The notes under the pieces: model-generated | What the model was told of the DNA's origin: nothing | Databases searched by the model: none | Seen by the model: the letters and a program-made list of their open reading frames with translations, nothing else | Translations under genes and position numbers: made by a program | Shown: one piece after another, positions 14,078 through 23,638 of the stretch | Position numbering within the stretch: the first letter of the stretch is position 1 | Layout of the letters: every line of letters starts with the position of its first letter | NCBI RefSeq assembly: GCF_050613145.1 | Contig: NZ_CP192507.1 | Span: forward strand, 1,302,001-1,366,000 | Length of the DNA: 64,000 nucleotides | Reading direction: 5' to 3' | Source: Lysinibacillus_B sp050613145 | GTDB taxonomy: Bacteria > Bacillota > Bacilli > Bacillales_A > Planococcaceae

Positions 14078-15046
14078 TTAGGCAAAAAAGAGTTTTAAGT
14101 CAATCGGTGTATGGGCTTGATTGATGCCGATTAAGAGCTTCAAACGGGCTTTTTGTCCATTAATACCGTTTGCAAAAATGACACCAGCATCTTCTAATTG
14201 TTTACCGCCGCCTTCATATCCGTAGATTCCTTCTGCAATCCCGTTAAAGCATCTCGAAACGAGGACGACTGGGATTTGCTGTGCTAATAGTTTTTTAATC
14301 GTATTCGCCACAGCTGGTGGCACATTTCCTTGGCCTAAACCTTCAAGTACTAACCCGTCGTATCCCGCTGTATGAATCGCTTCAATAAGATCAGCTTCCA
14401 TCCCAGCGTACACCTTTAATAATGCAACACGCTTTTTCATAGTCTCTAATGGTACATATTGCCTTCTAACGGGCTGCTGCTGGATATGAATTGCTTTTTT
14501 TGTTACTAATCCAATCGGACCGTATTGTGGACTTTGGAATGTATTGACACTAGAGGTTGACGTTTTCGTAATATTAAACGCTTGATGGATTTCGTCATTC
14601 ATGACAACGAGCACACCTTTTTTACGTGCCTTTTCATCACAGGCGACACGTACGGCTTCCACTAAGTTATAAACACCATCTGCCCCGAGTTCATTTGAAG
14701 AACGCATCGCTCCTGTTAATACAATGGGAAAGTCAAAATTCGTCGTTAAATCTAAAAAGTATGCCGTTTCTTCTAACGTATCTGTCCCGTGTGTTATCAC
14801 AACACCGTCAATTTTATAGAGCTGTGTTTGTGCTATAATTACATTACGTAATGCTAACATTTCAGTGGGCGTAATATGTGGGGAAGGTAAATTAAATGCT
14901 TCCACCTCGATGATATGTGCGTAGCTTGACAATGTTTCCTTTGCATCAACAATCGGGTTTCGTTCGTTTGGCAAGACGGCACCTTCTGGACTCATTTGCA
15001 TTGAAATGGTCCCACCTGTATGAATTAATAAAATATTTTTTTTCAT
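14078..15046 (-). CDS. ansA: L-asparaginase, type I
   Basis: A 322-residue cytoplasmic enzyme hydrolysing L-asparagine to aspartate and ammonia. The two catalytic Thr motifs are visible: HTGGTISM near residue 10 and VVITHGTDTLEETAYFLDL near residue 84, followed by PIVLTGAMRSSNELGADG. There is no signal peptide. I chose the ATG at 15046 because AGGAGG lies seven bases before it. It is divergent from prsW with about 90 bases between the starts and convergent with ypdA. Confidence 0.9.
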   Translation of the reverse strand: MKKNILLIHTGGTISMQMSPEGAVLPNERNPIVDAKETLSSYAHIIEVEAFNLPSPHITPTEMLALRNVIIAQTQLYKIDGVVITHGTDTLEETAYFLDLTTNFDFPIVLTGAMRSSNELGADGVYNLVEAVRVACDEKARKKGVLVVMNDEIHQAFNITKTSTSSVNTFQSPQYGPIGLVTKKAIHIQQQPVRRQYVPLETMKKRVALLKVYAGMEADLIEAIHTAGYDGLVLEGLGQGNVPPAVANTIKKLLAQQIPVVLVSRCFNGIAEGIYGYEGGGKQLEDAGVIFANGINGQKARLKLLIGINQAHTPIDLKLFFA

Positions 15047-15084
15047 CAGAAAACCTCCTGTTTGCACTTTCTTGCAACTGTTTT

Positions 15085-15093
15085 TGTTATAAT
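15085..15093 (+). promoter_or_regulatory. Extended -10 promoter for prsW
   Basis: TG-T-TATAAT in the ansA-prsW divergent gap, about 40 bases before the prsW start; no convincing -35 box. Confidence 0.5.
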
Positions 15094-15133
15094 AGGAAAG
15101 ATGAATTTGTTTCGAATGTAAGGAGGTAGTGAC

Positions 15134-15808
15134 ATGTTCATATTGTTATCGGCTGCGATTGCACCAGGTCTAGCACTCCTGAGTTATTTTTATTTGCGCA
15201 ATCAAATGTCTACAGAACCAAGACGCACACTCCTACACTCATTTATATATGGTGCGCTCATAACATTCCCTATCATGTTCATTCAATTTGTACTTGCGGA
15301 AGAGCAAACGTTTTCAAGTGTATTTTTTACAACCGTTGTATTTACAAGTGCAATTGAAGAGTTTTTTAAATGGCTTGTCATTTTTACAGCTATTTTGCGC
15401 CACGTGGAATTTGACGATCCATATGATGGCATATTATATGGTGCTGCCGTTTCATTAGGATTTGCGACAGTAGAAAACATTTTATATTTACTATCATTTG
15501 GTATTGACAAAGCGTTTCTTCGCGCCTTGTTACCTGTATCGAGTCATGCGCTATTCGGTGTTGTGATGGGCTATTATTTTGGTAAAAGTAAATTTTCAAA
15601 AGATGATAAGCAAATCGAATATTTACTTCTTGCACTCATCGCACCTATGATACTGCATTTTAGTTATAACACAATTTTAACGCTTAAAGGCAATCTTATG
15701 TACCTAGTAGTACCGTTCATGTTATTTTTATGGTGGTTTGGTCTAAGGAAAGTGAAATTGGCCCATCGCCATTTAGTAGTGCATTTATATGAAAATAATA
15801 AAATGTAA
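15134..15808 (+). CDS. prsW: Intramembrane metalloprotease PrsW
   Basis: A 224-residue polytopic membrane protease of the PrsW/CAAX-protease superfamily. In B. subtilis PrsW makes the first cut in the anti-sigma factor RsiW, releasing sigma-W under envelope stress. Several membrane helices are visible. The catalytic signatures are SAIEEFFKW (double Glu) near residue 75, SLGFATVENILY near 113, and SSHALFGVVMGYYFG near 136. Ribosome site AAGGAGG. It lies between ansA and sleB as in B. subtilis. Confidence 0.9.
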   Translation: MFILLSAAIAPGLALLSYFYLRNQMSTEPRRTLLHSFIYGALITFPIMFIQFVLAEEQTFSSVFFTTVVFTSAIEEFFKWLVIFTAILRHVEFDDPYDGILYGAAVSLGFATVENILYLLSFGIDKAFLRALLPVSSHALFGVVMGYYFGKSKFSKDDKQIEYLLLALIAPMILHFSYNTILTLKGNLMYLVVPFMLFLWWFGLRKVKLAHRHLVVHLYENNKM

Positions 15809-15810
15809 CT

Positions 15811-15850
15811 AGCTTTTGTTAACAAAATTCGTTAGCAAAAGCTTTTTTTT
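15811..15850 (+). terminator. Intrinsic terminator of prsW
   Basis: AGCTTTTG pairs with CAAAAGCT around a 17-base loop, followed by TTTTTTT. Confidence 0.8.
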
Positions 15851-15852
15851 GT

Positions 15853-15881
15853 GTATAAAATGTTTCTCCTTTTACATCCTA
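15853..15881 (+). promoter_or_regulatory. Sigma-G type promoter for sleB-ypeB
   Basis: GTATA at 15853-15857 and CATCCTA at 15875-15881 are 17 bases apart, matching the forespore sigma-G pattern (GYATR - 17/18 - CATNHTA). B. subtilis sleB is a known sigma-G gene. Confidence 0.7.
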
Positions 15882-15904
15882 CCTAGAAAAGGAGTGATAT
15901 ATGG

Positions 15905-16669
15905 ATGATGAAAAAATGGTTATTCATTTTAATATTATGTTTTGGTGTAGTACCGATACAAACGAATGCCTTTTCGTCACAAGTTGTAGAACGTGGTGCA
16001 TTTGGTGACGATGTAATTGAATTGCAGGCGAGGTTGCAATATATAGGGTACTATAAAGGGAAAATTGATGGGATTTTTGGCTATGGTACGTACTGGGCAT
16101 TGCGCAATTTTCAACAAGACTACGGTTTAAAAGTAGACGGTCTTGCCGGTTCAGAAACAAAAAAAGTACTGACAAATAACTCGAAATATTATCAAGCATT
16201 TGTACAGGAACAAATTAATAAAGGGACGAGGTTCACCCATTATGGTGGCATTCCACTGGAGCAACAAGTGCAACAAGGAACGAAAAATAGTCAAGTTCAA
16301 TTGCCCAATAAATACTCGGAGCAAGATTTACAACTCATGGCGAATGCCGTTTATGGTGAATCGCGAGGTGAACCGTATGAAGGACAGGTGGCAGTAGCTG
16401 CGGTTATTTTAAACAGGCTGGAATCAGATGAATTTCCAAACAATATTTCAGATATTATCTTCCAACCGCGTGCCTTTACAGCGGTAGCGGATGGTCAAAT
16501 TTGGTTAACGCCAAATGATCGAGCTAAACAAGCGGTGTTAGATGCAATGAATGGTTGGGACCCTTCAGAAAATGCGCTCTATTATTTCAACCCAGAGACA
16601 GCGACGAGTGCATGGATTTGGACACGACCTCAAATCAAACAAATCGGCGAACATATTTTTTGCTATTAG
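15905..16669 (+). CDS. sleB: Spore cortex-lytic enzyme SleB
   Basis: A 254-residue secreted lytic transglycosylase that digests muramic-delta-lactam cortex during germination. An N-terminal signal peptide (KKWLFILILCFGVVPIQTNA) is followed by a peptidoglycan-binding domain (VVERGAFGDDVIELQARLQY to about residue 95). The C-terminal Hydrolase_2 domain (about 140-254) carries the catalytic Glu in MANAVYGESRGEPYEGQ, followed by VAAVILNR. Made in the forespore and kept inactive with YpeB, encoded nine bases downstream. ATG at 15905 and 15908 are both possible; AAAGGAG precedes them. Confidence 0.95.
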   Translation: MMKKWLFILILCFGVVPIQTNAFSSQVVERGAFGDDVIELQARLQYIGYYKGKIDGIFGYGTYWALRNFQQDYGLKVDGLAGSETKKVLTNNSKYYQAFVQEQINKGTRFTHYGGIPLEQQVQQGTKNSQVQLPNKYSEQDLQLMANAVYGESRGEPYEGQVAVAAVILNRLESDEFPNNISDIIFQPRAFTAVADGQIWLTPNDRAKQAVLDAMNGWDPSENALYYFNPETATSAWIWTRPQIKQIGEHIFCY

Positions 16670-16678
16670 AGGTGTAAT

Positions 16679-17929
16679 ATGAAAAATACATTATATTTAT
16701 TAGGCATTTTGTCCTTTGCTTTAGTGCTGTATACGATTCATCTTTCACAAGAGAATGGGGAATTAAAACAAGCGGTCCATGCGCAATATACAAGTGAATT
16801 AGCAAGTGCGTCAGAAAAATTAAATAACCTATCTAAGACGGTGTTGCAAGCACAATTATTTCAAGATGAACAAGCGCGTTCAGAAGAAATGGATTCCATT
16901 TGGCGATTAAGTAATGAGTTGCGTAATTCCATTACCAAACTGCCGATTCAATCCGAAGTAGCAAGTGAGCTTTTGAGTTATTTAGGTAAAATGGGTGAGC
17001 AAGCGAAGCGAGGGACCGAAGCAGATTGGGAAGGTATTTCGCAAAATATGAAAATGTTATCTGAAGACTGGACTGTAGCAACAGCTCGCTATTTTGCAGC
17101 AGACAGTGATTATAATACATGGCAAGATCATTTACTTGATGAAGTCAATTCGCCATTTAAGCAAGTTTCTACTACTGTGAAAAGTTACCGTGAAGCGAAC
17201 TTCCCTATTACCGCTAGTGAGTCAGATTATCAGAAAAAACGCGAACTAGCACATATAACAGATAAAGACGTGACAAAAGAACAAGCCGTGAATAGAGTAC
17301 GGGAGTTATTTCCAACGATAGATGGTGCGACGCTTACTGTATCCATGAATGCAGACGATGCTGCCTATCCGTTCTATCATATTCAATTTGTGCGAGGCTC
17401 TCGACTTGGTTACGCGGATGTAACAAAAAAAGGTGGGCATTTGCTGTCCTTCTTATTGGAGCGTCCAGTTAATGAGCAAAATATTAGTCAACAACAAGCA
17501 CGTGATACGGCAATCCAATTTTTGAAACAAGCAGGTTTTACGGATGTTGTTTATACGGAAGCACGCGAAAATCATGAAGCATGGCATTTCGTATTTACAC
17601 GACAAGCGGGCGATGCACTTGTCTACCCAGATAGTATCCAATTGAAAATTGCGAAAGACAATGGCGAAGTGTTAGGGGCTAACACAATGGAATATATACA
17701 AAAGGAAACAATTCCAGATACAAAGCCTACTCCTTTAAATGCAGATGAATATTTTACGGATAGAGTGACTGTTGAGGATACAAAACTAGTTTATACCGAA
17801 AATGCGGGATATGAATTAGTTCTTTGCTATGAAATGACGGTGCGGGTTAATAATGATACAAATGATACATTCCGTGTATTAATCGATGCAAATACACATG
17901 ATGTTATCCAAACAGAGAAATTAATCTAA
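16679..17929 (+). CDS. ypeB: Germination protein YpeB
   Basis: A 416-residue protein needed for correct placement and stability of SleB in the spore. An N-terminal anchor (LYLLGILSFALVLYTIHLS) is followed by a long helical region (about 30-190) and then repeated PepSY-like domains: ITDKDVTKEQAVNRVRELFP at about 196-215, ISQQQARDTAIQFLKQAGF near 275, and a last copy near the end. Slightly shorter than B. subtilis YpeB. Operon with sleB; AGAGGTG ribosome site. Confidence 0.93.
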   Translation: MKNTLYLLGILSFALVLYTIHLSQENGELKQAVHAQYTSELASASEKLNNLSKTVLQAQLFQDEQARSEEMDSIWRLSNELRNSITKLPIQSEVASELLSYLGKMGEQAKRGTEADWEGISQNMKMLSEDWTVATARYFAADSDYNTWQDHLLDEVNSPFKQVSTTVKSYREANFPITASESDYQKKRELAHITDKDVTKEQAVNRVRELFPTIDGATLTVSMNADDAAYPFYHIQFVRGSRLGYADVTKKGGHLLSFLLERPVNEQNISQQQARDTAIQFLKQAGFTDVVYTEARENHEAWHFVFTRQAGDALVYPDSIQLKIAKDNGEVLGANTMEYIQKETIPDTKPTPLNADEYFTDRVTVEDTKLVYTENAGYELVLCYEMTVRVNNDTNDTFRVLIDANTHDVIQTEKLI

Positions 17930-18010
17930 TGAAACATTGTCTCACCTTATAGAAAAAATTTCAAATTCGTGCCATAATAGGGGTATTATTTGTGATTTGA
18001 GGGGTTAGAC

Positions 18011-18667
18011 ATGGAACTTAAAATTGGCACGATGTTAATATTAGAACCAACTTATACCGAACGCGTAGAGAAATTTCGTTGTAAAGTGTTAGAGCAAAAA
18101 GATGGTGTTATTTACATCGATTATCCTGTGAATACGATTACGAAGAAGACGGCTTTTTTAATAGACGGTGCACAGTTTCGAGTGACATTTAATAATGAGG
18201 TAAAACAAAGCTTTGCGTTTAATACGGAAGTATTAGGGCGTAAAGCGGGAAATATCCCCATGATTATGTTAGCCTATCCACAAGATGAAGACGTTATTAA
18301 AATTCAACGTCGTGAATATGTACGTGTCGACACACCTGTGGATATTGCAGTGGAGTATGATGGGGTTTTCACGCAATTCATTGCGGCAGATATTAGTGCG
18401 GGTGGCGTGTTATTAAATTTACGAGAAGCCGTTAACTTTAACGATGGTGATACGGTTCGCTTAACGATTGTATTGCCGTATACGAGTGGGGAAATTCGTT
18501 ATGTACAGACGGATGCACTAGTTGTACGTATTTTTGAGCGGGATGAACGGACATTTGCCTCAATGCAATTTACAGATACGGATGATCTTGATAAACAGTA
18601 TGTTGTACGCTTCTGTTTCGAACGACAACTGCAAATTCGTAAAAAAGAATTGAATGAAATCCTGTAG
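18011..18667 (+). CDS. ypfA: PilZ-domain c-di-GMP receptor (YpfA/MotI)
   Basis: A 218-residue cytoplasmic flagellar brake of the YcgR type. The N-terminal YcgR-like barrel is followed by a PilZ domain from about residue 97. That domain carries the c-di-GMP signature QRREYVRVD (RxxxR) and DISAGGVLL (D/NxSxxG). In B. subtilis the protein (YpfA, also MotI/DgrA) stops the motor by binding the MotA stator when c-di-GMP is high. The start is behind GAGGGG. It precedes cmk as in B. subtilis. Confidence 0.9.
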   Translation: MELKIGTMLILEPTYTERVEKFRCKVLEQKDGVIYIDYPVNTITKKTAFLIDGAQFRVTFNNEVKQSFAFNTEVLGRKAGNIPMIMLAYPQDEDVIKIQRREYVRVDTPVDIAVEYDGVFTQFIAADISAGGVLLNLREAVNFNDGDTVRLTIVLPYTSGEIRYVQTDALVVRIFERDERTFASMQFTDTDDLDKQYVVRFCFERQLQIRKKELNEIL

Positions 18668-18696
18668 TCACCAGCAATGGTGGCTTTCTTTTTTTT
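18666..18696 (+). terminator. Intrinsic terminator of ypfA
   Basis: AGTCACCA pairs with TGGTGGCT around a GCAA loop, followed by TTCTTTTTTTT; the stem begins in the stop codon. Confidence 0.8.
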
Positions 18697-18818
18697 AGAA
18701 AAAAAGGTTGTTTTAGTTCATAGCCCTTTCGTTAATGATGTACGTACAACTAGAGTGGGAATGCATAAAATTTTATATGAATATGGTACAATGGTGGAGG
18801 AAAGTAGGGATTATACTG

Positions 18819-19493
18819 ATGGCTAAGAAAATTCAAATTGCAATTGATGGTCCAGCAGGAGCTGGTAAAAGTACAATCGCGAAAATTGTCGCAGAAAATT
18901 TAGGATTTACATACATTGACACAGGGGCAATGTATCGCGCAGTAACGTATAAAGCCATAGAGACAGGCATACAATTAGAAGACGCAGTAACATTAGAAGA
19001 AATGCTTCGTGAAACGGAAATTAAATTACAACCTTCAAATGAAGGACAACTTGTATTTGTGGATGGTAACGATGTGTCAGCTGCCATTCGTTCGAACGAA
19101 GTAACAGCTCATGTTTCACAAGTGGCAGCGCATGCTAATATTCGTGAGATTTTAGTAGGAATGCAAAAACAATTGGCTGCTGCGGGTGGTGTCGTAATGG
19201 ATGGCCGTGATATTGGAACGCATGTATTACCAGCTGCTGAATTAAAAATCTTCATGTCTGCTTCAGTGGAAGAGCGTGCTCGACGTCGTCATTTAGATAA
19301 CGAAAAACGCGGTATCTCATCATCGATCGAAAAACTGAAAGAAGAAATTGCGCTTCGAGATAAAATGGACAGTGAACGAGAAGCTTCGCCACTAATTCAA
19401 GCAAAAGATGCTATATTTTTAGATACGACATCGTTAACGATTGACGAGGCTGCTACGGCTATTTTAAGCTTAGCAAAAGAAAAAATGGTGTAA
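18819..19493 (+). CDS. cmk: Cytidylate kinase
   Basis: A 224-residue cytoplasmic kinase phosphorylating CMP and dCMP with ATP. The P-loop IDGPAGAGKSTIAKI is at residues 9-23; DTGAMYRAVTY, VVMDGRDIGTHVLP and ARRRHLDNEKRG follow in the expected order. I chose the ATG at 18819 (AGGGA upstream) because the protein then starts like other Cmk sequences; the frame is open 84 bases further upstream without support. It is followed by the S1 gene, the usual cmk-rpsA order. Confidence 0.95.
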   Translation: MAKKIQIAIDGPAGAGKSTIAKIVAENLGFTYIDTGAMYRAVTYKAIETGIQLEDAVTLEEMLRETEIKLQPSNEGQLVFVDGNDVSAAIRSNEVTAHVSQVAAHANIREILVGMQKQLAAAGGVVMDGRDIGTHVLPAAELKIFMSASVEERARRRHLDNEKRGISSSIEKLKEEIALRDKMDSEREASPLIQAKDAIFLDTTSLTIDEAATAILSLAKEKMV

Positions 19494-19598
19494 TTACCAG
19501 TTCGATTACATGAAATTTCTGAAAACAAAGGGAAAATTTTTGTTTTTATGATTGTTTTCGAATAAAATAAGAATGGAAGATGCAAAGGAGGGTTACAT

Positions 19599-20744
19599 AT
19601 GTCTGAAGAAATGAACTTAGGTGTAGATGAAGGATTTCAAGAAGGAGATATTGTAAAGGGTGTTGCTGAGCAAGTAGATGAAAAATCAGTAACAGTCTCA
19701 ATAGAAGGTGCTCCATTTGATGGAATCATCCCTATTAGCGAACTATCAAGCTTGCACATCGAAAAAGCTTCTGACATCGTATCAGTAGGTGATACGCTTG
19801 AACTAATAATTACGAAAGTTGAAGAGGAAAACTACGTGTTATCGAAACGTAAAGTAGATGCTTTACGTGCGTGGGATGACCTTATTCAGAAGTTTGAATC
19901 GGGTGAAGTGTTCGAGGCAGAAGTGAAAGATGTAGTGAAAGGCGGCTTAGTCGTTGATTTAGGCGTGCGTGGCTTCGTTCCTGCATCATTAGTAGAAGAT
20001 TATTTTGTAGAAGATTTTGAAGATTATAAAGGTAAAAAGATGAGCTTCAAAATTACAGAGCTTGATAAAGAAAAAGGACGTTTAATCCTATCTCACCGTG
20101 CAGTAGTAGAAGAGGAAAAAGCGTCGAAGAAACGACAAGTCATTGATTCAGTTAAAGAAGGCGATGTGCTACAAGGGAAAGTTCAACGTTTAGCAAGCTT
20201 TGGTGCTTTCGTTGACTTAGGTGGCATTGATGGCTTAGTGCATATTTCACAAGTAGCCCATGAGCATGTAGAGGATGTATCCACTGTATTATCAGAAGGG
20301 CAAGAAGTGAAAGTAAAAGTGCTGTCAGTTGACCGCAACAATGAGCGTATTGCTTTATCGATTAAAGAAACAATCCCGGGCCCTTGGTCTGGTATTGAAG
20401 AGAAAGCGAAAAAAGGGTCTGTTTTAACAGGGAAAGTAAAACGTTTAGTAACGTTTGGTGCCTTTGTAGAAGTATTCCCTGGTATTGAGGGACTTGTGCA
20501 CATTTCGCAAATTTCACACAAGCATATTAACACACCTCACGAAGCCTTAAAAGAAGGGCAAGAGGTACAAGTGAAAGTACTTGATGTGAATGAAGCGGAA
20601 AAACGCTTATCACTCAATATTAAGGACTTACAAGCAGACGCAGAAAAAGAAGAAGCGTTCGACTATGAATTACCAACAGAAAATACTGGTTTTTCATTTA
20701 GTGATGTAATTGGTGATCAGTTAAAGAAATTTACACAAAAATAA
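19599..20744 (+). CDS. rpsA: 30S ribosomal protein S1 homolog
   Basis: A 381-residue RNA-binding protein with four S1 domains, at about residues 15-85, 100-170, 185-255 and 272-342. The repeated signature is seen best as LASFGAFVDLGGIDGLVHIS and VTFGAFVEVFPGIEGLVHIS. Firmicute S1 has four domains and is smaller than the six-domain E. coli protein, as here (YpfD in B. subtilis). AAGGAGGG precedes the start. Confidence 0.95.
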   Translation: MSEEMNLGVDEGFQEGDIVKGVAEQVDEKSVTVSIEGAPFDGIIPISELSSLHIEKASDIVSVGDTLELIITKVEEENYVLSKRKVDALRAWDDLIQKFESGEVFEAEVKDVVKGGLVVDLGVRGFVPASLVEDYFVEDFEDYKGKKMSFKITELDKEKGRLILSHRAVVEEEKASKKRQVIDSVKEGDVLQGKVQRLASFGAFVDLGGIDGLVHISQVAHEHVEDVSTVLSEGQEVKVKVLSVDRNNERIALSIKETIPGPWSGIEEKAKKGSVLTGKVKRLVTFGAFVEVFPGIEGLVHISQISHKHINTPHEALKEGQEVQVKVLDVNEAEKRLSLNIKDLQADAEKEEAFDYELPTENTGFSFSDVIGDQLKKFTQK

Positions 20745-20751
20745 TACTGTG

Positions 20752-20785
20752 AAAATAAGACGGGCTATTTGCTCGTCTTATTTTT
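20752..20785 (+). terminator. Intrinsic terminator of rpsA
   Basis: AAATAAGACG pairs with CGTCTTATTT around an inner GC/GC stem, ending in TTTTT. Confidence 0.8.
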
Positions 20786-20905
20786 ATGACGTTGAATATG
20801 TGTTTAGAGGCACTTTCACCGTTTTGAATGTTATGAAAACATGCTATAGTGTGAAGATTGGTGTATAATACAAAATCGAGAAGAAGTTTGGAAGGATGAT
20901 AACAG

Positions 20906-22216
20906 ATGACAAAACCAGTAATCGCCATCGTTGGTCGTCCGAACGTAGGTAAATCGACAATTTTCAACCGTATTGTTGGAGAACGTGTATCGATCGTGGA
21001 AGATATTCCAGGTGTGACACGTGACCGTATTTATAGTTCGGCAGATTGGTTAGCACATGAATTTAATATTATTGATACAGGTGGAATTGAAATTGGTGAC
21101 GAGCCGTTTTTAGAGCAAATCCGCCAGCAAGCTGAAATTGCTATTGATGAGGCAGATGTCATTATCTTTATGACAAATGGTCGTGAAGGTGTGACAGCAG
21201 CAGATGAGCAAGTGGCAAAAATTTTATATAAGACAAAAAAACCAGTTGTACTAGCTGTCAACAAAATCGATAACCCGGATATGCGTGAAATGATTTATGA
21301 TTTTTATTCCCTAGGATTTGGGGAGCCATTTCCAATCTCAGGTTCACACGGCATTGGATTAGGGGACTTACTTGACGAATGTGCAAAGCATTTCCCGAAA
21401 GAAGATGAAAATCAATACGACGAAGATGTCATTAAGTTCTCGTTAATCGGTCGTCCAAATGTAGGGAAATCTTCATTAGTGAATGCTTTCCTCGGACAAG
21501 AGCGTGTAATTGTATCGAATATTGCCGGTACAACGCGTGATGCGATTGATACACCGTACACGTATGAAGAGCAAGATTACGTGATTATTGATACAGCAGG
21601 TATGCGTAAAAAAGGGAAAGTGTACGAGTCCACAGAGAAATATTCTGTACTACGTGCGCTACGTGCAATTGAGCGCTCCGATGTTGTATTAGTTGTCTTG
21701 AATGCGGATGAAGGCATTCAAGAACAAGATAAAAAAATCGCTGGCTATGCGCACGAGGCAGGGAAGGCGATCGTTATCGTTGTAAACAAGTGGGATGCCG
21801 TTGAAAAAGATGAGAAGACAATGAACTTCTATACACAACAAATTCGTGAGCATTTCCTATTTTTAGATTATGCACCGATTGTTTTTGTATCAGCGAAAAC
21901 AAAACAACGTGTACATCAAATTTTACCGATTATCCAACGTGTAAGTGAAAATCATGCAATGCGTATTCAATCATCGATCTTAAATGAAGTGATTGAGGAT
22001 GCAGTAGCGAGAAATCCGGCACCAGCAGATAAAGGTCGCCGCTTACGCTTATATTACACGACACAAGTCGCTATTAAGCCGCCAACGTTTGTTGTATTCG
22101 TCAATGATCCAGAGTTAATGCACTTCTCTTATGAGCGTTTCTTAGAGAATCGTATTCGTGAAACGTTTGATTTCGAAGGGACACCAATTCGTTTAATTAC
22201 ACGTGCACGTGATTAA
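20906..22216 (+). CDS. der: Ribosome assembly GTPase Der (EngA)
   Basis: A 436-residue GTPase with two tandem G domains and a C-terminal KH-like domain, acting in 50S subunit maturation. First P-loop GRPNVGKSTIFNR (residues 10-22) with DTGG and NKID; second P-loop GRPNVGKSSLVNA (about 183-195) with DTAGMRKKGK and NKWD. The KH-like domain follows from about 350. Ribosome site GGAAGGATGATAAC. An essential gene, followed by gpsA as in B. subtilis. Confidence 0.97.
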   Translation: MTKPVIAIVGRPNVGKSTIFNRIVGERVSIVEDIPGVTRDRIYSSADWLAHEFNIIDTGGIEIGDEPFLEQIRQQAEIAIDEADVIIFMTNGREGVTAADEQVAKILYKTKKPVVLAVNKIDNPDMREMIYDFYSLGFGEPFPISGSHGIGLGDLLDECAKHFPKEDENQYDEDVIKFSLIGRPNVGKSSLVNAFLGQERVIVSNIAGTTRDAIDTPYTYEEQDYVIIDTAGMRKKGKVYESTEKYSVLRALRAIERSDVVLVVLNADEGIQEQDKKIAGYAHEAGKAIVIVVNKWDAVEKDEKTMNFYTQQIREHFLFLDYAPIVFVSAKTKQRVHQILPIIQRVSENHAMRIQSSILNEVIEDAVARNPAPADKGRRLRLYYTTQVAIKPPTFVVFVNDPELMHFSYERFLENRIRETFDFEGTPIRLITRARD

Positions 22217-22237
22217 TTCGATAAAGGGGATAGAACG

Positions 22238-23251
22238 ATGGAATATGTAACGGTATTAGGGGCAGGCTCTTGGGGAACAGCGCTTGCAGTCGTATTAGCG
22301 GAAAATGGGCATAATACGCTGTTATGGACCCACCGAGCAGACCAAGCAACAGAAATAAACGAACAACACACAAATAAGAAATATTTACCAGAAACGATTT
22401 TGCCGACGAATTTACGTGCTACAGCTTCTTTAGAAGAAGCTGTAGCCCATGCACCGACAATTGTTGTAGCGGTGCCGACAAAAGCTATTCGCGAAGTATG
22501 TAGCAATATGTCAGATTTATTGCACACCGCTAAATTATTAGTGCATGTGTCGAAAGGAATTGAACCGGATACATTGCTGCGCATTTCAGAGTTGATACGA
22601 GAAAGCGTGAAGGCGGAGTTCATCGAAGAAATTGTTGTCCTATCAGGGCCTTCACATGCCGAAGAAGTTGTATTGCAACATCCGACGACTGTGACAGCGG
22701 CGTGTATGTCAATCGATGCGGCAAAAAAAGTGCAAGATTTATTTATGAGCAATTATTTCCGCGTTTACACAAACGATGATATTATCGGTGTGGAAATCGG
22801 TGGTGCGCTAAAAAACGTCATTGCACTTGCTGCTGGGATTACGGATGGTTTAAACTACGGTGATAATGCCAAAGCAGCACTCATTACACGCGGTTTAGCT
22901 GAAATTACAAGGCTCGGTGTCAAAATGGGCGGTAATCCATTTACATTTGCCGGTTTAACGGGGATGGGCGATTTAATTGTGACATGTACAAGCGTCCATT
23001 CACGTAACTGGCGTGCAGGTCATATGCTTGGTCAAGGGTTAAAGCTTGATGAGGTATTAGCTAAAATGGGCATGGTTGTAGAAGGGGTTCGTACAACGAA
23101 AGCGGCCTATCAATTAGCGCAACAATATGATGTACCGATGCCGATTACAACCGCTTTATACGAAGTACTGTTTAACGATAAAGAGGTAAAAGTAGCAGTC
23201 GATGAGCTCATGATTCGTATGAAAAAATCAGAAATCGATGAGTTACGGTAA
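22238..23251 (+). CDS. gpsA: Glycerol-3-phosphate dehydrogenase [NAD(P)+]
   Basis: A 337-residue cytoplasmic enzyme reducing dihydroxyacetone phosphate to sn-glycerol-3-phosphate for phospholipid synthesis. The dinucleotide motif VLGAGSWGTALAVVLAENGH starts at residue 5. VLSGPSHAEEV, the active-site Lys region IGGALKNVIALAAGITDGLN and GLTGMGDLIVTC are all present. AAAGGGGATAG ribosome site; it follows der by 21 bases. Confidence 0.96.
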   Translation: MEYVTVLGAGSWGTALAVVLAENGHNTLLWTHRADQATEINEQHTNKKYLPETILPTNLRATASLEEAVAHAPTIVVAVPTKAIREVCSNMSDLLHTAKLLVHVSKGIEPDTLLRISELIRESVKAEFIEEIVVLSGPSHAEEVVLQHPTTVTAACMSIDAAKKVQDLFMSNYFRVYTNDDIIGVEIGGALKNVIALAAGITDGLNYGDNAKAALITRGLAEITRLGVKMGGNPFTFAGLTGMGDLIVTCTSVHSRNWRAGHMLGQGLKLDEVLAKMGMVVEGVRTTKAAYQLAQQYDVPMPITTALYEVLFNDKEVKVAVDELMIRMKKSEIDELR

Positions 23252-23275
23252 ATTTTAATAAAATGTTCACAAACA

Positions 23276-23308
23276 AGGAGGTGCAAATGTGCGCCTCCTA
23301 TATTTTTA
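23276..23308 (+). terminator. Intrinsic terminator of gpsA
   Basis: AGGAGG-GCA pairs with TGC-GCCTCCT, followed by a loose T-rich tail (TATATTTTTAT). Confidence 0.6.
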
Positions 23309-23369
23309 TATGGAAAAACGGTATAATGACTAACAGTGTGAAAGAAATGTGAAAGGCGGTTTTTCTGTA

Positions 23370-23621
23370 ATGCCATTATTAGATATGTCTGCATTTGTAT
23401 TAAATGCGCGTGGGCCGTTAGCGAATATGCCCGCCCTTGATGTCATGTGGGTATCATTTTATTCGATTGGGCTAATGATGCTTTCGGTTATCATGGTTTC
23501 AGCCGTTCGTAAGTGGGTACATAATGCATTCTTTTCGATTGCTTTAAGATTCATTGCGTTCGCAATGTTCTTTATTGGCACGGTTTTAATGGTGCTCGTT
23601 GTAGCAACGTGGCCAGCGTAA
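23370..23621 (+). CDS. yphE: DUF2768 membrane protein (YphE-like)
   Basis: An 83-residue protein with two membrane segments (about 25-45 and 55-80) and no catalytic motif. Position between gpsA and a YphF-like lipoprotein gene and upstream of spoIVA matches B. subtilis yphE, a DUF2768 protein of unknown function. I prefer the ATG at 23370 over a GTG 21 bases earlier because AAGGCGG lies between them. Confidence 0.7.
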   Translation: MPLLDMSAFVLNARGPLANMPALDVMWVSFYSIGLMMLSVIMVSAVRKWVHNAFFSIALRFIAFAMFFIGTVLMVLVVATWPA

Positions 23622-23638
23622 TAAATGGAAGGGGAAAA

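Noticed and set aside
20183..20533. Antisense open frame inside the S1 gene
   Set aside because: Strong coding signal and family match on the plus strand; no promoter or ribosome site on the minus strand. The same applies to the other long antisense frames in housekeeping genes.
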